Positions 1-7,909 are shown, counted from the stretch's first letter. The stretch is 23,876 bases of DNA from Peptococcaceae bacterium (GCA_900756555.1 CAAEKP010000076.1:1-23876); one strand, 5' to 3'. The notes: generated from the letters alone by a model not told the origin. A program made the numbers and translations.

Positions 1-53
1 ATACAAAGGTGTGGTGTATTGTAAGCTGTGTATACCTGTAGTTCCTTGACAAT

Positions 54-82
54 ATTATACAGTTATGCTGGACAAATTGCAA
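54..82 (-). promoter_or_regulatory. Possible leftward promoter reading out of the window
   Basis: On the minus strand a -35-like TTGCAA (77-82) lies 17 bp from a perfect -10 TATAAT (54-59). It sits just beyond the hairpin that ends the DUF2935 gene, so it probably starts a separate unit whose gene lies to the left of position 1. The -35 match is only moderate. Nothing else is recognisable in 1-160. Confidence 0.45.
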
Positions 83-161
83 GAAATATCTGGTAATTTC
101 CGGAACGCAAGTTTCGACAAAATAGCTCTCCACGTTGATTAAAACTACTCGCACTACACAC

Positions 162-195
162 AACAGCCTCCGGTTCTGCTGAGCCGGAGGCTGTT
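162..195 (-). terminator. Hairpin ending the DUF2935 gene
   Basis: A perfect 12-bp inverted repeat (162-173 with 184-195) around a 10-nt loop lies about 25 bp past the stop codon of the DUF2935 gene. The stem is GC-rich. The following minus-strand sequence is only moderately T-rich (TGTTGTGTGT), so termination may be partial. Confidence 0.65.
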
Positions 196-221
196 TCACT
201 ACATATAAGATTGCTTCGTTT

Positions 222-1124
222 CTACTTTGCACATTCCAGCAAGCGGATATAGTGGTTGGCTTCGCGCAGTACATGGTCGGCCAGCAGTGGCAGGATGGCG
301 GAGCGGATTTGGCAGTTCTGGATGCCTTGGGCTCCTTCTTGTTTGAAATCCCGCAGGCGAACGGTTTTTTCCAACGCGGTTTCCTGAGTTGGCTGACAGC
401 TACAGTTCTGACGGCAGTTTTCCAATAATTCTGCATATTCTTTGGCAAATTCATCCGCAGTGCAGAACAGTTCTGTTTCTGTGGGGTCTAACAGACCGCG
501 GATAAATTGGGCATGTTCCATCATGATTTCATTCCAGAAACATTCCACTTCTTCCATGGCGTCACCGCACAAATTGCCCTCTTGTTCCACCCTCTGCACA
601 CACTGGCAGTAAAGTTTTGCTTCCCGAATAATGTGTTCCAGCATCTGCGGATAATTGGTGGTAAACAGCTTGCATTGCAGCACGCAATCTAAGATATGTT
701 CCTGAAAGGTGATAAAGCCGTTCAGCAGCGCCAGAGCCTGTCGATTCAATTCCCGGATAGTGCAGACATTCATCTGCACATTGTTGCTCAGCTGACAATT
801 CTGCACCAGACGTAATTCTTCCCGGGTGATGGAACGGTCGATTGGTATAGCGGTGAGGCCTTCTGTTTGATGTTCTGCCTGTTCCGTAAGCTCTGTCACC
901 AATTCACCAGAACACAATACCTCTTTGCTGATTCTGCCGCCGCTGAGCCGAATCGCGCGGCAAAGCAGCTGTTCAAACTGCCGCTGATAAAGCTCTGCCT
1001 GCCGGATGAAGGCCGGGTTGGCTGGCGTAAATCCAGCTTTCAAAAACAAGGCATGTTCTTTCATAATGCGCCCAAAAAACAGGTGCAGTTCTAATGAGTT
1101 TCTCACATACATATCGCTGTGCAT
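222..1124 (-). CDS. DUF2935 ferritin-like protein
   Basis: Predicted soluble, all-helical protein of 300 residues of the DUF2935 family, whose known structures are tandem ferritin-like helical bundles suggested to bind metal. Two EHA-[LQ]-F motifs start the helices that normally supply ligands (near residues 23 and 210), and a late HVLREANHY motif fits the second bundle. The protein is unusually rich in cysteine, including an NCRQNCSC patch near residue 240. The start was placed at the Met of MHSDMYV, six bases after a GGAGG ribosome site; an upstream in-frame Met lacks such a site. Physiological role is not established; a metal- or redox-related role is inference. The gene stands alone, downstream of the tRNA-Ser(CGA) terminator and ahead of its own hairpin. 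Confidence 0.85.
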   Translation of the reverse strand: MHSDMYVRNSLELHLFFGRIMKEHALFLKAGFTPANPAFIRQAELYQRQFEQLLCRAIRLSGGRISKEVLCSGELVTELTEQAEHQTEGLTAIPIDRSITREELRLVQNCQLSNNVQMNVCTIRELNRQALALLNGFITFQEHILDCVLQCKLFTTNYPQMLEHIIREAKLYCQCVQRVEQEGNLCGDAMEEVECFWNEIMMEHAQFIRGLLDPTETELFCTADEFAKEYAELLENCRQNCSCQPTQETALEKTVRLRDFKQEGAQGIQNCQIRSAILPLLADHVLREANHYIRLLECAK

Positions 1125-1222
1125 GATATCCCTCCACATTCAAAATGTCCGAAACGGCGTTTCAATGTAGTATATACAACGCCGGATGCAGATGTTACTA
1201 TTTTGGGAAATTCACACACAAC

Positions 1223-1273
1223 AAAAAAGCTACTGTACCGGAAATGACAAACATTGCGTACAATAGCTTTTCT
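1223..1273 (-). terminator. Terminator behind tadA and tRNA-Ser(CGA)
   Basis: On the minus strand AAAAGCTA pairs with TAGCTTTT, helped by an inner GTAC/GTAC pairing, and is followed by a run of T (TTTTTTGTTG). It begins about 10 bases after the tRNA 3' end and closes the tadA/tRNA unit. Confidence 0.75.
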
Positions 1274-1281
1274 TTTTAGCA

Positions 1282-1369
1282 CGGAGATGGGGAGATTTGA
1301 ACTCTCGCGCCGGTTGCCCGACCTACCGCATTTCGAGTGCGGACCCTTCAGCCACTTGGGTACATCTCC
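1282..1369 (-). tRNA. tRNA-Ser(CGA)
   Basis: The minus strand folds into a class II tRNA: acceptor GGAGATG pairs with CATCTCC, the discriminator is G, the anticodon stem CCGCA/TGCGG holds loop CTCGAAA, giving anticodon CGA (1333-1335), and a long variable arm is present. It reads UCG codons. No 3' CCA is encoded; the genome continues TGCTAAAA, so CCA must be added by nucleotidyltransferase. It starts 32 bp after the tadA stop with no promoter visible between, so it is probably cut out of the tadA transcript. Confidence 0.96.
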
Positions 1370-1401
1370 ATATTTTGTTGTGATTTCTGTGCCGCACAGG
1401 G

Positions 1402-1872
1402 CTACGCTTTTCTTTTGCGACGCAGCTGAGCAAAGAACTCTTTCATCAGCCCGCTGCAACGCTCCTGGTCAATGGGTCCCACAATGTGAACATTATGGTT
1501 AAACCCCGGGAACTGCAACAGATTCAGCTGACTGCCCGCAGAGCCAAACTTGGGCTCACTGGCTCCATACACCACGGTATCAACGCGACTGTTGATGAGC
1601 GCACCGCAACACATAGGGCATGGCTCCATGGTTACATACAGCGTGCAGTTTGCCAGCCGCCAGCTGCCTAATGTCCGGCCTGCCTGACGCAGTGCGCAGA
1701 TTTCAGCATGGGCAGTGGGGTCATTGTCCTGCTCCCGCAGATTATGACCGCGGCCTACAATCTGACCATTGCAGACAACCACCGCACCGATGGGCACTTC
1801 GCCCAGCTGTGCTGCTTTTTCAGCCTCTTTAATTGCTTCTTCCATGAAAAAAAGATGTTCTTCCGCAGACAT
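1402..1872 (-). CDS. tadA: tRNA-specific adenosine deaminase TadA
   Basis: Deaminates adenosine 34 to inosine in tRNA-Arg(ACG), which lets that tRNA read CGU, CGC and CGA. The 156-residue protein has the normal length for bacterial TadA and both halves of the zinc site: HAE at residues 55-57 (His ligand, Glu proton shuttle) and PCPMC at 84-88 (two Cys ligands). The start has a GGAG ribosome site 7-8 bases upstream. The gene lies between DUF951 and tRNA-Ser(CGA). A neighbouring Ser tRNA is not a TadA substrate, so this adjacency reflects shared transcription rather than enzyme and substrate. Free nucleoside or guanine deaminases share the fold, but the N-terminal GEVPIGAV motif and the PCPMCCGAL context fit TadA best. 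Confidence 0.95.
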   Translation of the reverse strand: MSAEEHLFFMEEAIKEAEKAAQLGEVPIGAVVVCNGQIVGRGHNLREQDNDPTAHAEICALRQAGRTLGSWRLANCTLYVTMEPCPMCCGALINSRVDTVVYGASEPKFGSAGSQLNLLQFPGFNHNVHIVGPIDQERCSGLMKEFFAQLRRKRKA

Positions 1873-1968
1873 GGCGTTCTCCTTCGCTGTAGTTGCCCAT
1901 CTATTTTACACTGAAATACCTCATCTGTCAATCGCCGGCGGCCGACAAGCTACAGAAAGTTACCCGCA

Positions 1969-2175
1969 CTACGCCTGTTCTTCCGGCGCGTTAGATGAGA
2001 TTACTTTTTTGATGGATTTCTCCAGCTTCACCCTTGGAATCCAAACCTGATGGTCACAGGTAGTGCAGCGGATGCGAAAATCCATGCCCACACGCATGAT
2101 TTCCCACTGATTGCCCCCACAAGGATGATTCTTTTTAGTTTGAATGATATCACCTACATATAATTTCATTGGCAT
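1969..2175 (-). CDS. DUF951 family protein (YyzM-like)
   Basis: Small conserved protein of 68 residues. It matches the DUF951 pattern: a short beta segment MKLYVGDIIQTKK, then HPCGG, then a C-x2-C pair (CTTC) in a strand-rich region and a basic stretch near the end. Cys20 with the CTTC pair could form a small metal or beta-barrel site, but no activity has been assigned to the family. The ribosome site GGGAGG is about 9 bases before the first ATG; a second ATG two codons later is possible. It starts 22 bp after the MscS stop codon and is probably co-transcribed with it, an arrangement that recurs in Bacillota, where DUF951 often sits near mscS and ychF. Confidence 0.9.
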   Translation of the reverse strand: MPMKLYVGDIIQTKKNHPCGGNQWEIMRVGMDFRIRCTTCDHQVWIPRVKLEKSIKKVISSNAPEEQA

Positions 2176-2197
2176 TGTTGTTGTCCTCCCCGCCTTC

Positions 2198-3103
2198 TCA
2201 TTTTACTAACTGCACTTTTGGATAAGAAATTTCCACGTTTGCGGCATCCAGCGCTTCTTTGATTTCTTTGCGCAAGTCACGCTCGATAGGCAGGTGCTGC
2301 CAGTGCCATGCGGTAAAGGTAGCCCGCACAGTCACGGCAGAATCTGCTAATGCAATAGCGCCCACCACGTTAGGGTCCTCTTCTAAATCCTCCTGATAGC
2401 GTCCTGCAACACGGGCGCAAGCCTGCTGCATCACTTCTATGGCATGTTCCAAATCTTCTTCGTAAGCGATTCCCACATCCACATAGCCGCGCTGCGCCGC
2501 CCGGCTGTAGTTCACCACCTTGCCGATACTGCCGTTGGTAATAATCATCAGCTGACCATCCACTGTTTCAATTTTGGTGGTTTTCATGCCAATCTCCCGC
2601 ACTTTTCCCTGTATGGTATCAATCTGCACAATTTCACCCACCGCGTACTGATTTTCCAGCACAATGAAAATACCGCTCATCAAATCCTGCACAATGCTTT
2701 GCGCACCAAAGGCTACCGCTAAGCTGACCACCCCGGCTCCGGCGATAATGGTTGTCACGGAAAAGCCTATCATATCCAGACAGGTAATAATGGCAATAAA
2801 ATAAATAATGTAGCTGGCAATACTTTTAAACAGCTTTGCCAGTGTGTGCAATCGTTTTTCTTCCAGGGATACCGCGTCATTTTTGCTCAGGCTCAGTGTA
2901 ATACGATTGCGGAATAATTTATCAATCAGATGGCAAACCAACTGCCGCACCAGCAGCATCAATAATACTACAATGCCTATTTTTATCAAAATACCCGCAT
3001 AGCTTAACAGCGCTTCCTTAGAAAAAAGATCAAAAAAATATCTGGTCACTTCCGGGTCAGGTTGTAACTCCATACCCTCCACAACTTCCTCTACTTCGTT
3101 CAT
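2198..3103 (-). CDS. MscS-type small-conductance mechanosensitive channel
   Basis: Membrane channel that opens under membrane tension to release small solutes during hypo-osmotic shock. The 301-residue protein has a short acidic N-terminus, a transmembrane segment at about 36-56, a second at about 95-115, and the Gly/Ala-rich pore helix at about 118-150 (AGAGVVSLAVAFGAQSIVQDL), followed by the beta domain (GEIVQI, GKVREIGMKTT, ITNG) and an alpha/beta C-terminal domain. This is the standard three-helix MscS core. The start codon lies inside the end of the HEAT-repeat gene (47-bp overlap), with a GGAG 11 bases upstream, so translation is likely coupled. An internal Met at residue 11 sits too close to a GGAGG to be preferred. 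Confidence 0.93.
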   Translation of the reverse strand: MNEVEEVVEGMELQPDPEVTRYFFDLFSKEALLSYAGILIKIGIVVLLMLLVRQLVCHLIDKLFRNRITLSLSKNDAVSLEEKRLHTLAKLFKSIASYIIYFIAIITCLDMIGFSVTTIIAGAGVVSLAVAFGAQSIVQDLMSGIFIVLENQYAVGEIVQIDTIQGKVREIGMKTTKIETVDGQLMIITNGSIGKVVNYSRAAQRGYVDVGIAYEEDLEHAIEVMQQACARVAGRYQEDLEEDPNVVGAIALADSAVTVRATFTAWHWQHLPIERDLRKEIKEALDAANVEISYPKVQLVK

Positions 3104-4028
3104 TGTCTTGTTTGCTCCTTCTTCTGCTCCATAAATACGTAATTGTTTCGTTGCTATCGTCTAATGTGCATAAAATTTCTTCTATAATTTCTTTCACCAG
3201 CCCGTCCGGCTCGCGGTAAAACGCCTCCCGCAAGGCAGGGCAGGCCTGATAATAGCGGCCTCTGCCAATTGCCTCTGCCGCCAGCAGGCGAATCTGCCAG
3301 TTCTCATCCTGCAATAGCTTCATCAAAACAGGGCAAACCTCCTCGCCCTGAATCTGCCCGATGGCTTCCACCGTCATCTTCTTTAACAGATAATTCTGCG
3401 TGTCCAGCAATTCTGTTAATGCAGGAATCACGCTGCTGTCGCCAAAAGCGCCTAACAGCTGCACCATCACAATCTTGCCGTTGATATCTGCCTGCTCAAT
3501 CTTCTGCAAAATAACAGGCACCAGCTTTGGCCCCAGCGCCTGCAATACATCATGAATGCGCGAGGCCAGAAAATTTTCCGGCTTGTTCAACGCCTCCAGC
3601 ATAGGCTCAATAATCAGCACCGGGTCTTGTTTTTTCAATGCCCCGGCAGCAGCCAGCCGCAGACTTTCATCATCCCGGCGCATCTCCTGCACCAGAAAAT
3701 TCACCACATTGGGATTGTGAATATAGCCCAACGCTTCCAGCGCCTGTCCCTTCTGCCGCAATGATAAATCGCTGTAATCGGCCAGCAGGTGAAACCAGTA
3801 GTCCTGAAACGTGGCTCGTGCTAAATCCCGCTGGGCAAAGCTGTCCAGCTCATCCCAGGAATGCCAGAAGATTTCCTCTCGCTCTTCCTGGCTCATCAGT
3901 TCAATGGCAAAGCGATACTCCGGCAATTGGTCGCGGCGCAAAATCCACTGCTTAGCCACCTGCACAAGGTCTGTCTGACTTTGCAGTTGCTGCTGCCGCT
4001 GATACTTTCTGCTTCTAAATGGAATCAT
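3057..4028 (-). CDS. HEAT-repeat protein
   Basis: Predicted 323-residue soluble scaffold protein. After a basic N-terminus (IPFRSRKYQRQ) and a helical region with a WDELDSF motif, residues from about 100 onward form at least five HEAT or PBS-lyase-like repeats of roughly 31-38 residues, visible as alternating patterns such as LRLAAAGAL, GDSSVIPALTELL, LLKKMTVEAIGQI and IRLLAAEAIGRG. Such repeats mediate protein-protein contacts; no catalytic motif is visible. The start was set at MIPF, preceded by GGGGTGG, rather than an ATG 33 bases upstream that has no ribosome site. Its last codons run into the MscS gene. The pairing suggests a partner of the channel or the membrane, which is inference only. 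Confidence 0.82.
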   Translation of the reverse strand: MIPFRSRKYQRQQQLQSQTDLVQVAKQWILRRDQLPEYRFAIELMSQEEREEIFWHSWDELDSFAQRDLARATFQDYWFHLLADYSDLSLRQKGQALEALGYIHNPNVVNFLVQEMRRDDESLRLAAAGALKKQDPVLIIEPMLEALNKPENFLASRIHDVLQALGPKLVPVILQKIEQADINGKIVMVQLLGAFGDSSVIPALTELLDTQNYLLKKMTVEAIGQIQGEEVCPVLMKLLQDENWQIRLLAAEAIGRGRYYQACPALREAFYREPDGLVKEIIEEILCTLDDSNETITYLWSRRRSKQDNERSRGSCGGYGVTT

Positions 4029-4070
4029 AAAACCACCCCGTATGCGTACTAACGGCGGCATTTCAGGCAG

Positions 4071-5027
4071 TTATTTTCTATTTTTCAGCCTGATTGCTTT
4101 TCCATTCAGATAATCAAATTTACTTCCCTGCTTTGAATTTCGTGCGATAAACTCTGCATCAATAGCGTCTTTAATTTTCCACCAACTTGTGTCCCAGTTA
4201 CAGAACAACAGATTATCCTGAGGACCTTTTCCTACCAACCTCTGGATGACAATATCAGGGCTCAGATATTCCAGGAAGGTTACTACCCGCTCCACATACT
4301 CCTGCAGCGAAATCATAGTAAACTCCCCAGCTTCATAGCGGCGGCCCAGTTCCGTACCGCCCACCACATACAACGAATGCAGCTTCACAAAATCAACACC
4401 CAGCGTAGAAATAATTTTGGCTGTTTCTATTACATCCAGCTCTGTATCACCAGGCAGATTCAAAATTACATGGGCAGTGGTGCTTAACCCGTACCGCTTA
4501 ATGCGCAGCACAGCGTCAAGATATTCTGCCAGCGTATGACCCCTGTTTATCTCAACCAGATTATGGTAATTCACCGTCTGTAATCCTAATTCAATATCAA
4601 TATCCAAATTCCTGCTTTGTTTTAGCTCCGCCAGAAATTCCAGATATTCATCATTCACACAGTCAGGCCGGGTGGAGATTGCCACACCCACTAAATCAGG
4701 GTCTTCCGCGGCCACCAGCACAGCCTCTTTAAACTGCTCCAACGGCATATAGGTGTTGGTGTAGGTTTGCAGATAACTGATAAATTTGTGCGCATGAAAC
4801 CGCCGCTCATAAAAAGCTTTGTTTTCTGCCCACTGCTCCCGCAAGCTCATCGTGTCCGGCAAGCACTGAAAGCCAGACCCTGTTGCATCACAAAAAATGC
4901 AGCCGCCAGTGCCCACGGTGCCATCCCGGTTAGGACAACTGCCGCCAGGAATATTCAGCGGCACCTTATATACCCGCTGCCCGTAGCGAACTTCCAGCCA
5001 CGGCGCATAATCACGGTAATCCGGCAT
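4071..5027 (-). CDS. Radical SAM protein, YhcC/TIGR01212 family
   Basis: Predicted 4Fe-4S radical S-adenosylmethionine enzyme of 318 residues. The cluster cysteines are Cys31, Cys43 and Cys46 in SCPNRDG...GGCIFC, the wide spacing typical of the YhcC family rather than the canonical C-x3-C-x2-C. The rest fits the family: YLQTYTNTY, GVAISTRPDCV, ELGLQT, HVILNLPGDT and LHSLYVVGGTELG. The substrate is not known with confidence. The gene begins after a clear GGAGG, 66 bp behind the cvpA-like stop codon, and the HEAT-repeat gene starts 42 bp after its own stop, so the cluster from cvpA to mscS is probably one transcript. Confidence 0.92.
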   Translation of the reverse strand: MPDYRDYAPWLEVRYGQRVYKVPLNIPGGSCPNRDGTVGTGGCIFCDATGSGFQCLPDTMSLREQWAENKAFYERRFHAHKFISYLQTYTNTYMPLEQFKEAVLVAAEDPDLVGVAISTRPDCVNDEYLEFLAELKQSRNLDIDIELGLQTVNYHNLVEINRGHTLAEYLDAVLRIKRYGLSTTAHVILNLPGDTELDVIETAKIISTLGVDFVKLHSLYVVGGTELGRRYEAGEFTMISLQEYVERVVTFLEYLSPDIVIQRLVGKGPQDNLLFCNWDTSWWKIKDAIDAEFIARNSKQGSKFDYLNGKAIRLKNRK

Positions 5028-5093
5028 TGTTCATTCCTCCAAAAAATTTATTATATTCTATGTCAGGCATTTAACCTGCCCTGTCATCTTGCA

Positions 5094-5777
5094 TTACACT
5101 GCTGTAACTTCCGGGTTCAGCAACTGGCTGCAAAAATGAAGAATCTGCGACTCCGCAAACAGTGAGCCCTCCATCAGTCCTAACACGCTGATGCCTTTGT
5201 ACAAAATCAATAGGGTCAGACTAACCAGCAGCAACGATACCAACATACCGCCTAAACGGTCTACCAGCCCCACCACCGGCACCAGATGCACCACGCCGGC
5301 CAGCACATGGCTGACAAAGAACAACACCACGCAGAACACAGCCCACAGCGCAATAAACACAATCCCCTGCAAGATAGAAGTGGCCACCGTATTGGCAATA
5401 ATATCCGCCATAGTGGTATAAACACCCACGCCAACAGCGTCTACCTGCTCCTGCACAGCGGTTAAGATGCTCTGTTTCAGCGAATCCGGCAAAATAGAGC
5501 CGTCCAGATAGGTGTACAGCTGCCCCATGCCTTCAAAACTGCCCAGCATCCGGAAAAAATTGTCCGGCATAGGCAACAAATCGCGAATATAACCCGCTAA
5601 TTTTTCCGCTACACCATATTCCGTATTCAGCCAGGCCGTCACTGGCCCGGCCATCACATAACTGCAAATCAGCGCAATAATATTGCCAAACACACCAATC
5701 AGGCTTTTCAGAAAGCCCTTGCGAAACCCGGTGATGGCAGCAAAAAGAATCAGCGCTCCTAAAACAATATCTAACAT
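5094..5777 (-). CDS. CvpA family membrane protein
   Basis: Integral membrane protein of 227 residues. The N-terminus MLDIVLGALILFAAITGFRKG is the CvpA signature (DIV...GFRKGF), followed by a second hydrophobic segment at about 24-45, a soluble amphipathic region, and two hydrophobic segments near 150-175 and 185-205 with a VPVVGLVDRLGGMLV turn. In Escherichia coli CvpA is needed for colicin V production and is linked to envelope stress; its biochemical role is unclear. The start was moved 12 codons inward to this Met, which has AAGGA a few bases upstream and matches where family members begin. It is the first gene of the probable cvpA-yhcC-HEAT-mscS run. Confidence 0.88.
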   Translation of the reverse strand: MLDIVLGALILFAAITGFRKGFLKSLIGVFGNIIALICSYVMAGPVTAWLNTEYGVAEKLAGYIRDLLPMPDNFFRMLGSFEGMGQLYTYLDGSILPDSLKQSILTAVQEQVDAVGVGVYTTMADIIANTVATSILQGIVFIALWAVFCVVLFFVSHVLAGVVHLVPVVGLVDRLGGMLVSLLLVSLTLLILYKGISVLGLMEGSLFAESQILHFCSQLLNPEVTAV

Positions 5778-5900
5778 AACATCCTTCTTTCTTGTGTGAT
5801 ACAATTCTGTCAATATCCCTCATCGCATCTATGCTCATCTAGATGCAGGAAAATTTTCGTGTGATAAAGATTAATTGAATATCTACCTCTTTGCATTTTG

Positions 5901-6020
5901 GGACATTGGAAATTTTTTGTTTGGCAAGGCGGCTTTCAAATTTGCGCAGCGCGGCGTACTGATAGTACGTAAGCAAGCGAATTTGAAAACAACACAGCCA
6001 AACGGAAAATTAACATGTCC
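5901..6020. repeat. 120-bp imperfect palindromic element
   Basis: The whole interval is a long interrupted palindrome. The outer ends GGACAT/ATGTCC, then AATTTT, GTTTGGC, TTTCAAATT and the central CGTACT-gat-AGTACG all recur in inverted order at matching distances, giving two arms of about 58 bases that differ at roughly a third of positions. It lies immediately after the stop codon of the alkylation-repair gene and before the cvpA promoter region. This fits a dispersed palindromic (REP or MITE-like) element or a large terminator hairpin. I found no second copy in this window. Confidence 0.75.
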
Positions 6021-6701
6021 TCATCTCATCTTACGCAATGTAGCTTTCCGCTCGTCTGATATCCGTCTCGATTCCACACACTTCTGTACCGTTTTTCTCC
6101 ACGTTTCTTCATCCAGATGATGCTGCTGAAAATACGCCCAGGTCGGCTCCGGCTGTTTGGCTAAAGCAGTTGCCAGCGCCCAGGCAACCGCCATCTTTAC
6201 ATAATAGCCGTCATGCTGTACACAATCCAGCAACGCTAACACTTCATTGATATAATCTTCCGTCAAAAAATAATCCATCATCATAACCACAGCAAAGCGA
6301 ATCTGATATTCCTGCCCGCTGTGCAGATAAGGCTGGATAAAATCCCACACCAATGCCTGATGTTTTCCGGTGAATTTTAAGCCGCTGCAAAAGCTGTCGC
6401 ACACAGACCAGCTATTGATGGACGGCACAAAGGCTGCGATATACTGCAATCGTTCCTCCGGCGATACCTTCACAGCACCGATAACCATACCCTGCACCAT
6501 CAGTTCTTCAAAATAATATGGCTCCTGCGCCAGATAATACTGCCAGTCATCGGCGGCAATGCGCACTGCCAGTTTGCGCAGCGCAGGCAAGCGCACGCCC
6601 AACACATGGTCAACACCCGGCAGCAGACCGGCAGAAAACTTTTTATAATCATTCTCCGCCTGTGCCTCAATTTCCTGGCGGATTGTTGTAAAAATATCCA
6701 T
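6021..6701 (-). CDS. DNA alkylation repair protein (AlkD-like)
   Basis: Predicted DNA glycosylase of the AlkC/AlkD HEAT-like family, which removes bulky or positively charged alkylated bases such as 7-methyl- and 3-methyl-adducts without base flipping. The 226-residue protein is all helical, with the family motifs GVRLPALRKLA near residue 35 and NSWSVCD at 96-102, where Asp102 lies in the position of the catalytic Asp of AlkD. C-terminal helices include YVKMAVAWALA. Its ATG directly abuts the TAA of the endonuclease IV gene and uses GGAGG placed at the end of that gene, so the two are translationally coupled. Glycosylase and AP endonuclease would act in sequence in base excision repair. Confidence 0.88.
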   Translation of the reverse strand: MDIFTTIRQEIEAQAENDYKKFSAGLLPGVDHVLGVRLPALRKLAVRIAADDWQYYLAQEPYYFEELMVQGMVIGAVKVSPEERLQYIAAFVPSINSWSVCDSFCSGLKFTGKHQALVWDFIQPYLHSGQEYQIRFAVVMMMDYFLTEDYINEVLALLDCVQHDGYYVKMAVAWALATALAKQPEPTWAYFQQHHLDEETWRKTVQKCVESRRISDERKATLRKMR

Positions 6702-7541
6702 TTACGCCTCCTGATAGTGGCTGCGCAGCAGCGCAATCTCTCCACCGTACCCTTCTAAGGTATCATGTGGTGTTTCCAGAATAAAAAATACCTGCTGTAA
6801 CTTCGGATGATTAATAATCCGACAGAGCGCCTCTAAACCAAGCGACCCTTCGCCAATTTTGGCGTGGCGGTCTTTGTGGCTGCCCATTGGATTCATGCTG
6901 TCGTTCAGATGGATCGCTTTCAGCCGATTCAATCCCAGCACCGCGTCAAACTCATCCAGCACTTCATCCAGATGATTCACAATATCGTAACCGGCATCAT
7001 ACACATGGCAGGTGTCCAGACAAACGCCCATCTTCTCCTGTAACTGCACACCGTCAATAATCTGCCGCAGCTCTACAAAGCTGCGGCCTACTTCACTGCC
7101 TTTGCCCGCCATGGTTTCCAGCAGCACTGTGGTGCGCTGCTCCGGCCACATCACAGCGTTGAGCTGCTCGGCAATCTGGGCGATACCGGTTTCCACACCC
7201 TGACCAACATGACTGCCCGGATGAAAGTTATAAAAATTGCCCGGTAAATACTCCATGCGTTTTAAATCATCGGCCATCATTTCCCGGCTGAACCCACGCA
7301 CGCCGGCATCGGCAGAGCAGGCGTTCATGGTATACGGCGCATGAGCTAAAATATTGGTGAAATGATGTTCTTCGGCAAACTGTAAAAAAGCCGCCACATC
7401 ACTTTCTTTAATTTCTTTGGCTTTGCCGCCCCGCGGATTGCGGGTAAAAAACTGAAAGGTATCCGCGTCAATTTTCCGCGCATCCTTTCCCATTGCCAGA
7501 TAACCCTTACTGGCTGATAAATGACATCCAATATGTAGCAT
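6702..7541 (-). CDS. nfo: Endonuclease IV (AP endonuclease)
   Basis: Zn-dependent AP endonuclease that cuts 5' to abasic sites and removes blocked 3' ends. The 279-residue TIM-barrel protein has the normal length and all key motifs in order: MLHIGCHLSASKG at the start, LAHAPYTMNACS near residue 64, FHPGSHVGQG near 106, LLETMAGKG, VCLDTCHVYDAGYD near 173, HLNDSMNPMGSHKDRHAKIGEG near 210-230, and FILETP close to the end. These supply the trinuclear zinc site His, Glu and Asp residues. The ribosome site GGAGG is 10 bases upstream. It heads the nfo-alkD pair and is divergent from the SCIFF gene. Confidence 0.97.
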   Translation of the reverse strand: MLHIGCHLSASKGYLAMGKDARKIDADTFQFFTRNPRGGKAKEIKESDVAAFLQFAEEHHFTNILAHAPYTMNACSADAGVRGFSREMMADDLKRMEYLPGNFYNFHPGSHVGQGVETGIAQIAEQLNAVMWPEQRTTVLLETMAGKGSEVGRSFVELRQIIDGVQLQEKMGVCLDTCHVYDAGYDIVNHLDEVLDEFDAVLGLNRLKAIHLNDSMNPMGSHKDRHAKIGEGSLGLEALCRIINHPKLQQVFFILETPHDTLEGYGGEIALLRSHYQEA

Positions 7542-7694
7542 GATTGCTGTACCTCCATCGTAACATCATAAAATAAAACGCGCTGTTTTCATCAAACACA
7601 GGAATATTCAAATAAAAAATATCAGTGCCCCTAGTTTACCATGAAACGCGCCTTCTTACTAGATTTTCTGCAATTTTTTGTCTTGAAAAAACTA

Positions 7695-7723
7695 TTGTCC
7701 TGTTTCTCCCATCATGGTATAAT
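7695..7723 (+). promoter_or_regulatory. Promoter of the SCIFF gene
   Basis: A -35 element TTGTCC (7695-7700) is 17 bp from a perfect TATAAT (7718-7723) that also carries the extended -10 TG dinucleotide (TGGTATAAT). Transcription should begin near 7730, giving a short leader before the AGGAGG site. Confidence 0.75.
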
Positions 7724-7761
7724 AATAAAAGATTCTAAGCAATCGAAGGAGGGAAACAACC

Positions 7762-7902
7762 ATGACACATATCAAAACAATCAGCTCTCAGAACTTACAG
7801 GGTACTGTAAAAAAAGGTGGCTGCGGTGAATGCCAGACATCCTGTCAGTCCGCTTGCAAAACATCCTGCACAGTTGGTAACCAGGTTTGCAAAAATAACT
7901 AA
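7762..7902 (+). CDS. scfA: SCIFF six-cysteine ranthipeptide precursor
   Basis: Precursor peptide of 46 residues recognised as SCIFF (six cysteines in forty-five residues, TIGR03973). The leader MTHIKTI...NLQ is followed by KKGGCGECQTSC and QSACKTSC, then a final Cys near the end: Cys21, 24, 28, 32, 36 and 43. In clostridia a radical SAM maturase (ScfB) installs a thioether link between a cysteine and a threonine of such peptides; the mature product's role is still debated. A strong AGGAGGG site precedes the ATG by about 7 bases. The gene has its own promoter and terminator. The expected adjacent maturase gene is missing: the next gene is a nitroreductase. It is close to the family consensus, so identification is firm. 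Confidence 0.95.
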   Translation: MTHIKTISSQNLQGTVKKGGCGECQTSCQSACKTSCTVGNQVCKNN

Positions 7903-7909
7903 GCTTTAC

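Noticed and set aside
4071..5027. Radical SAM gene considered as the SCIFF maturase
   Set aside because: Its cysteine spacing and motifs are of the YhcC family, it lacks a SPASM-type Cys-rich C-terminus, and it is about 2.7 kb away in the opposite direction.
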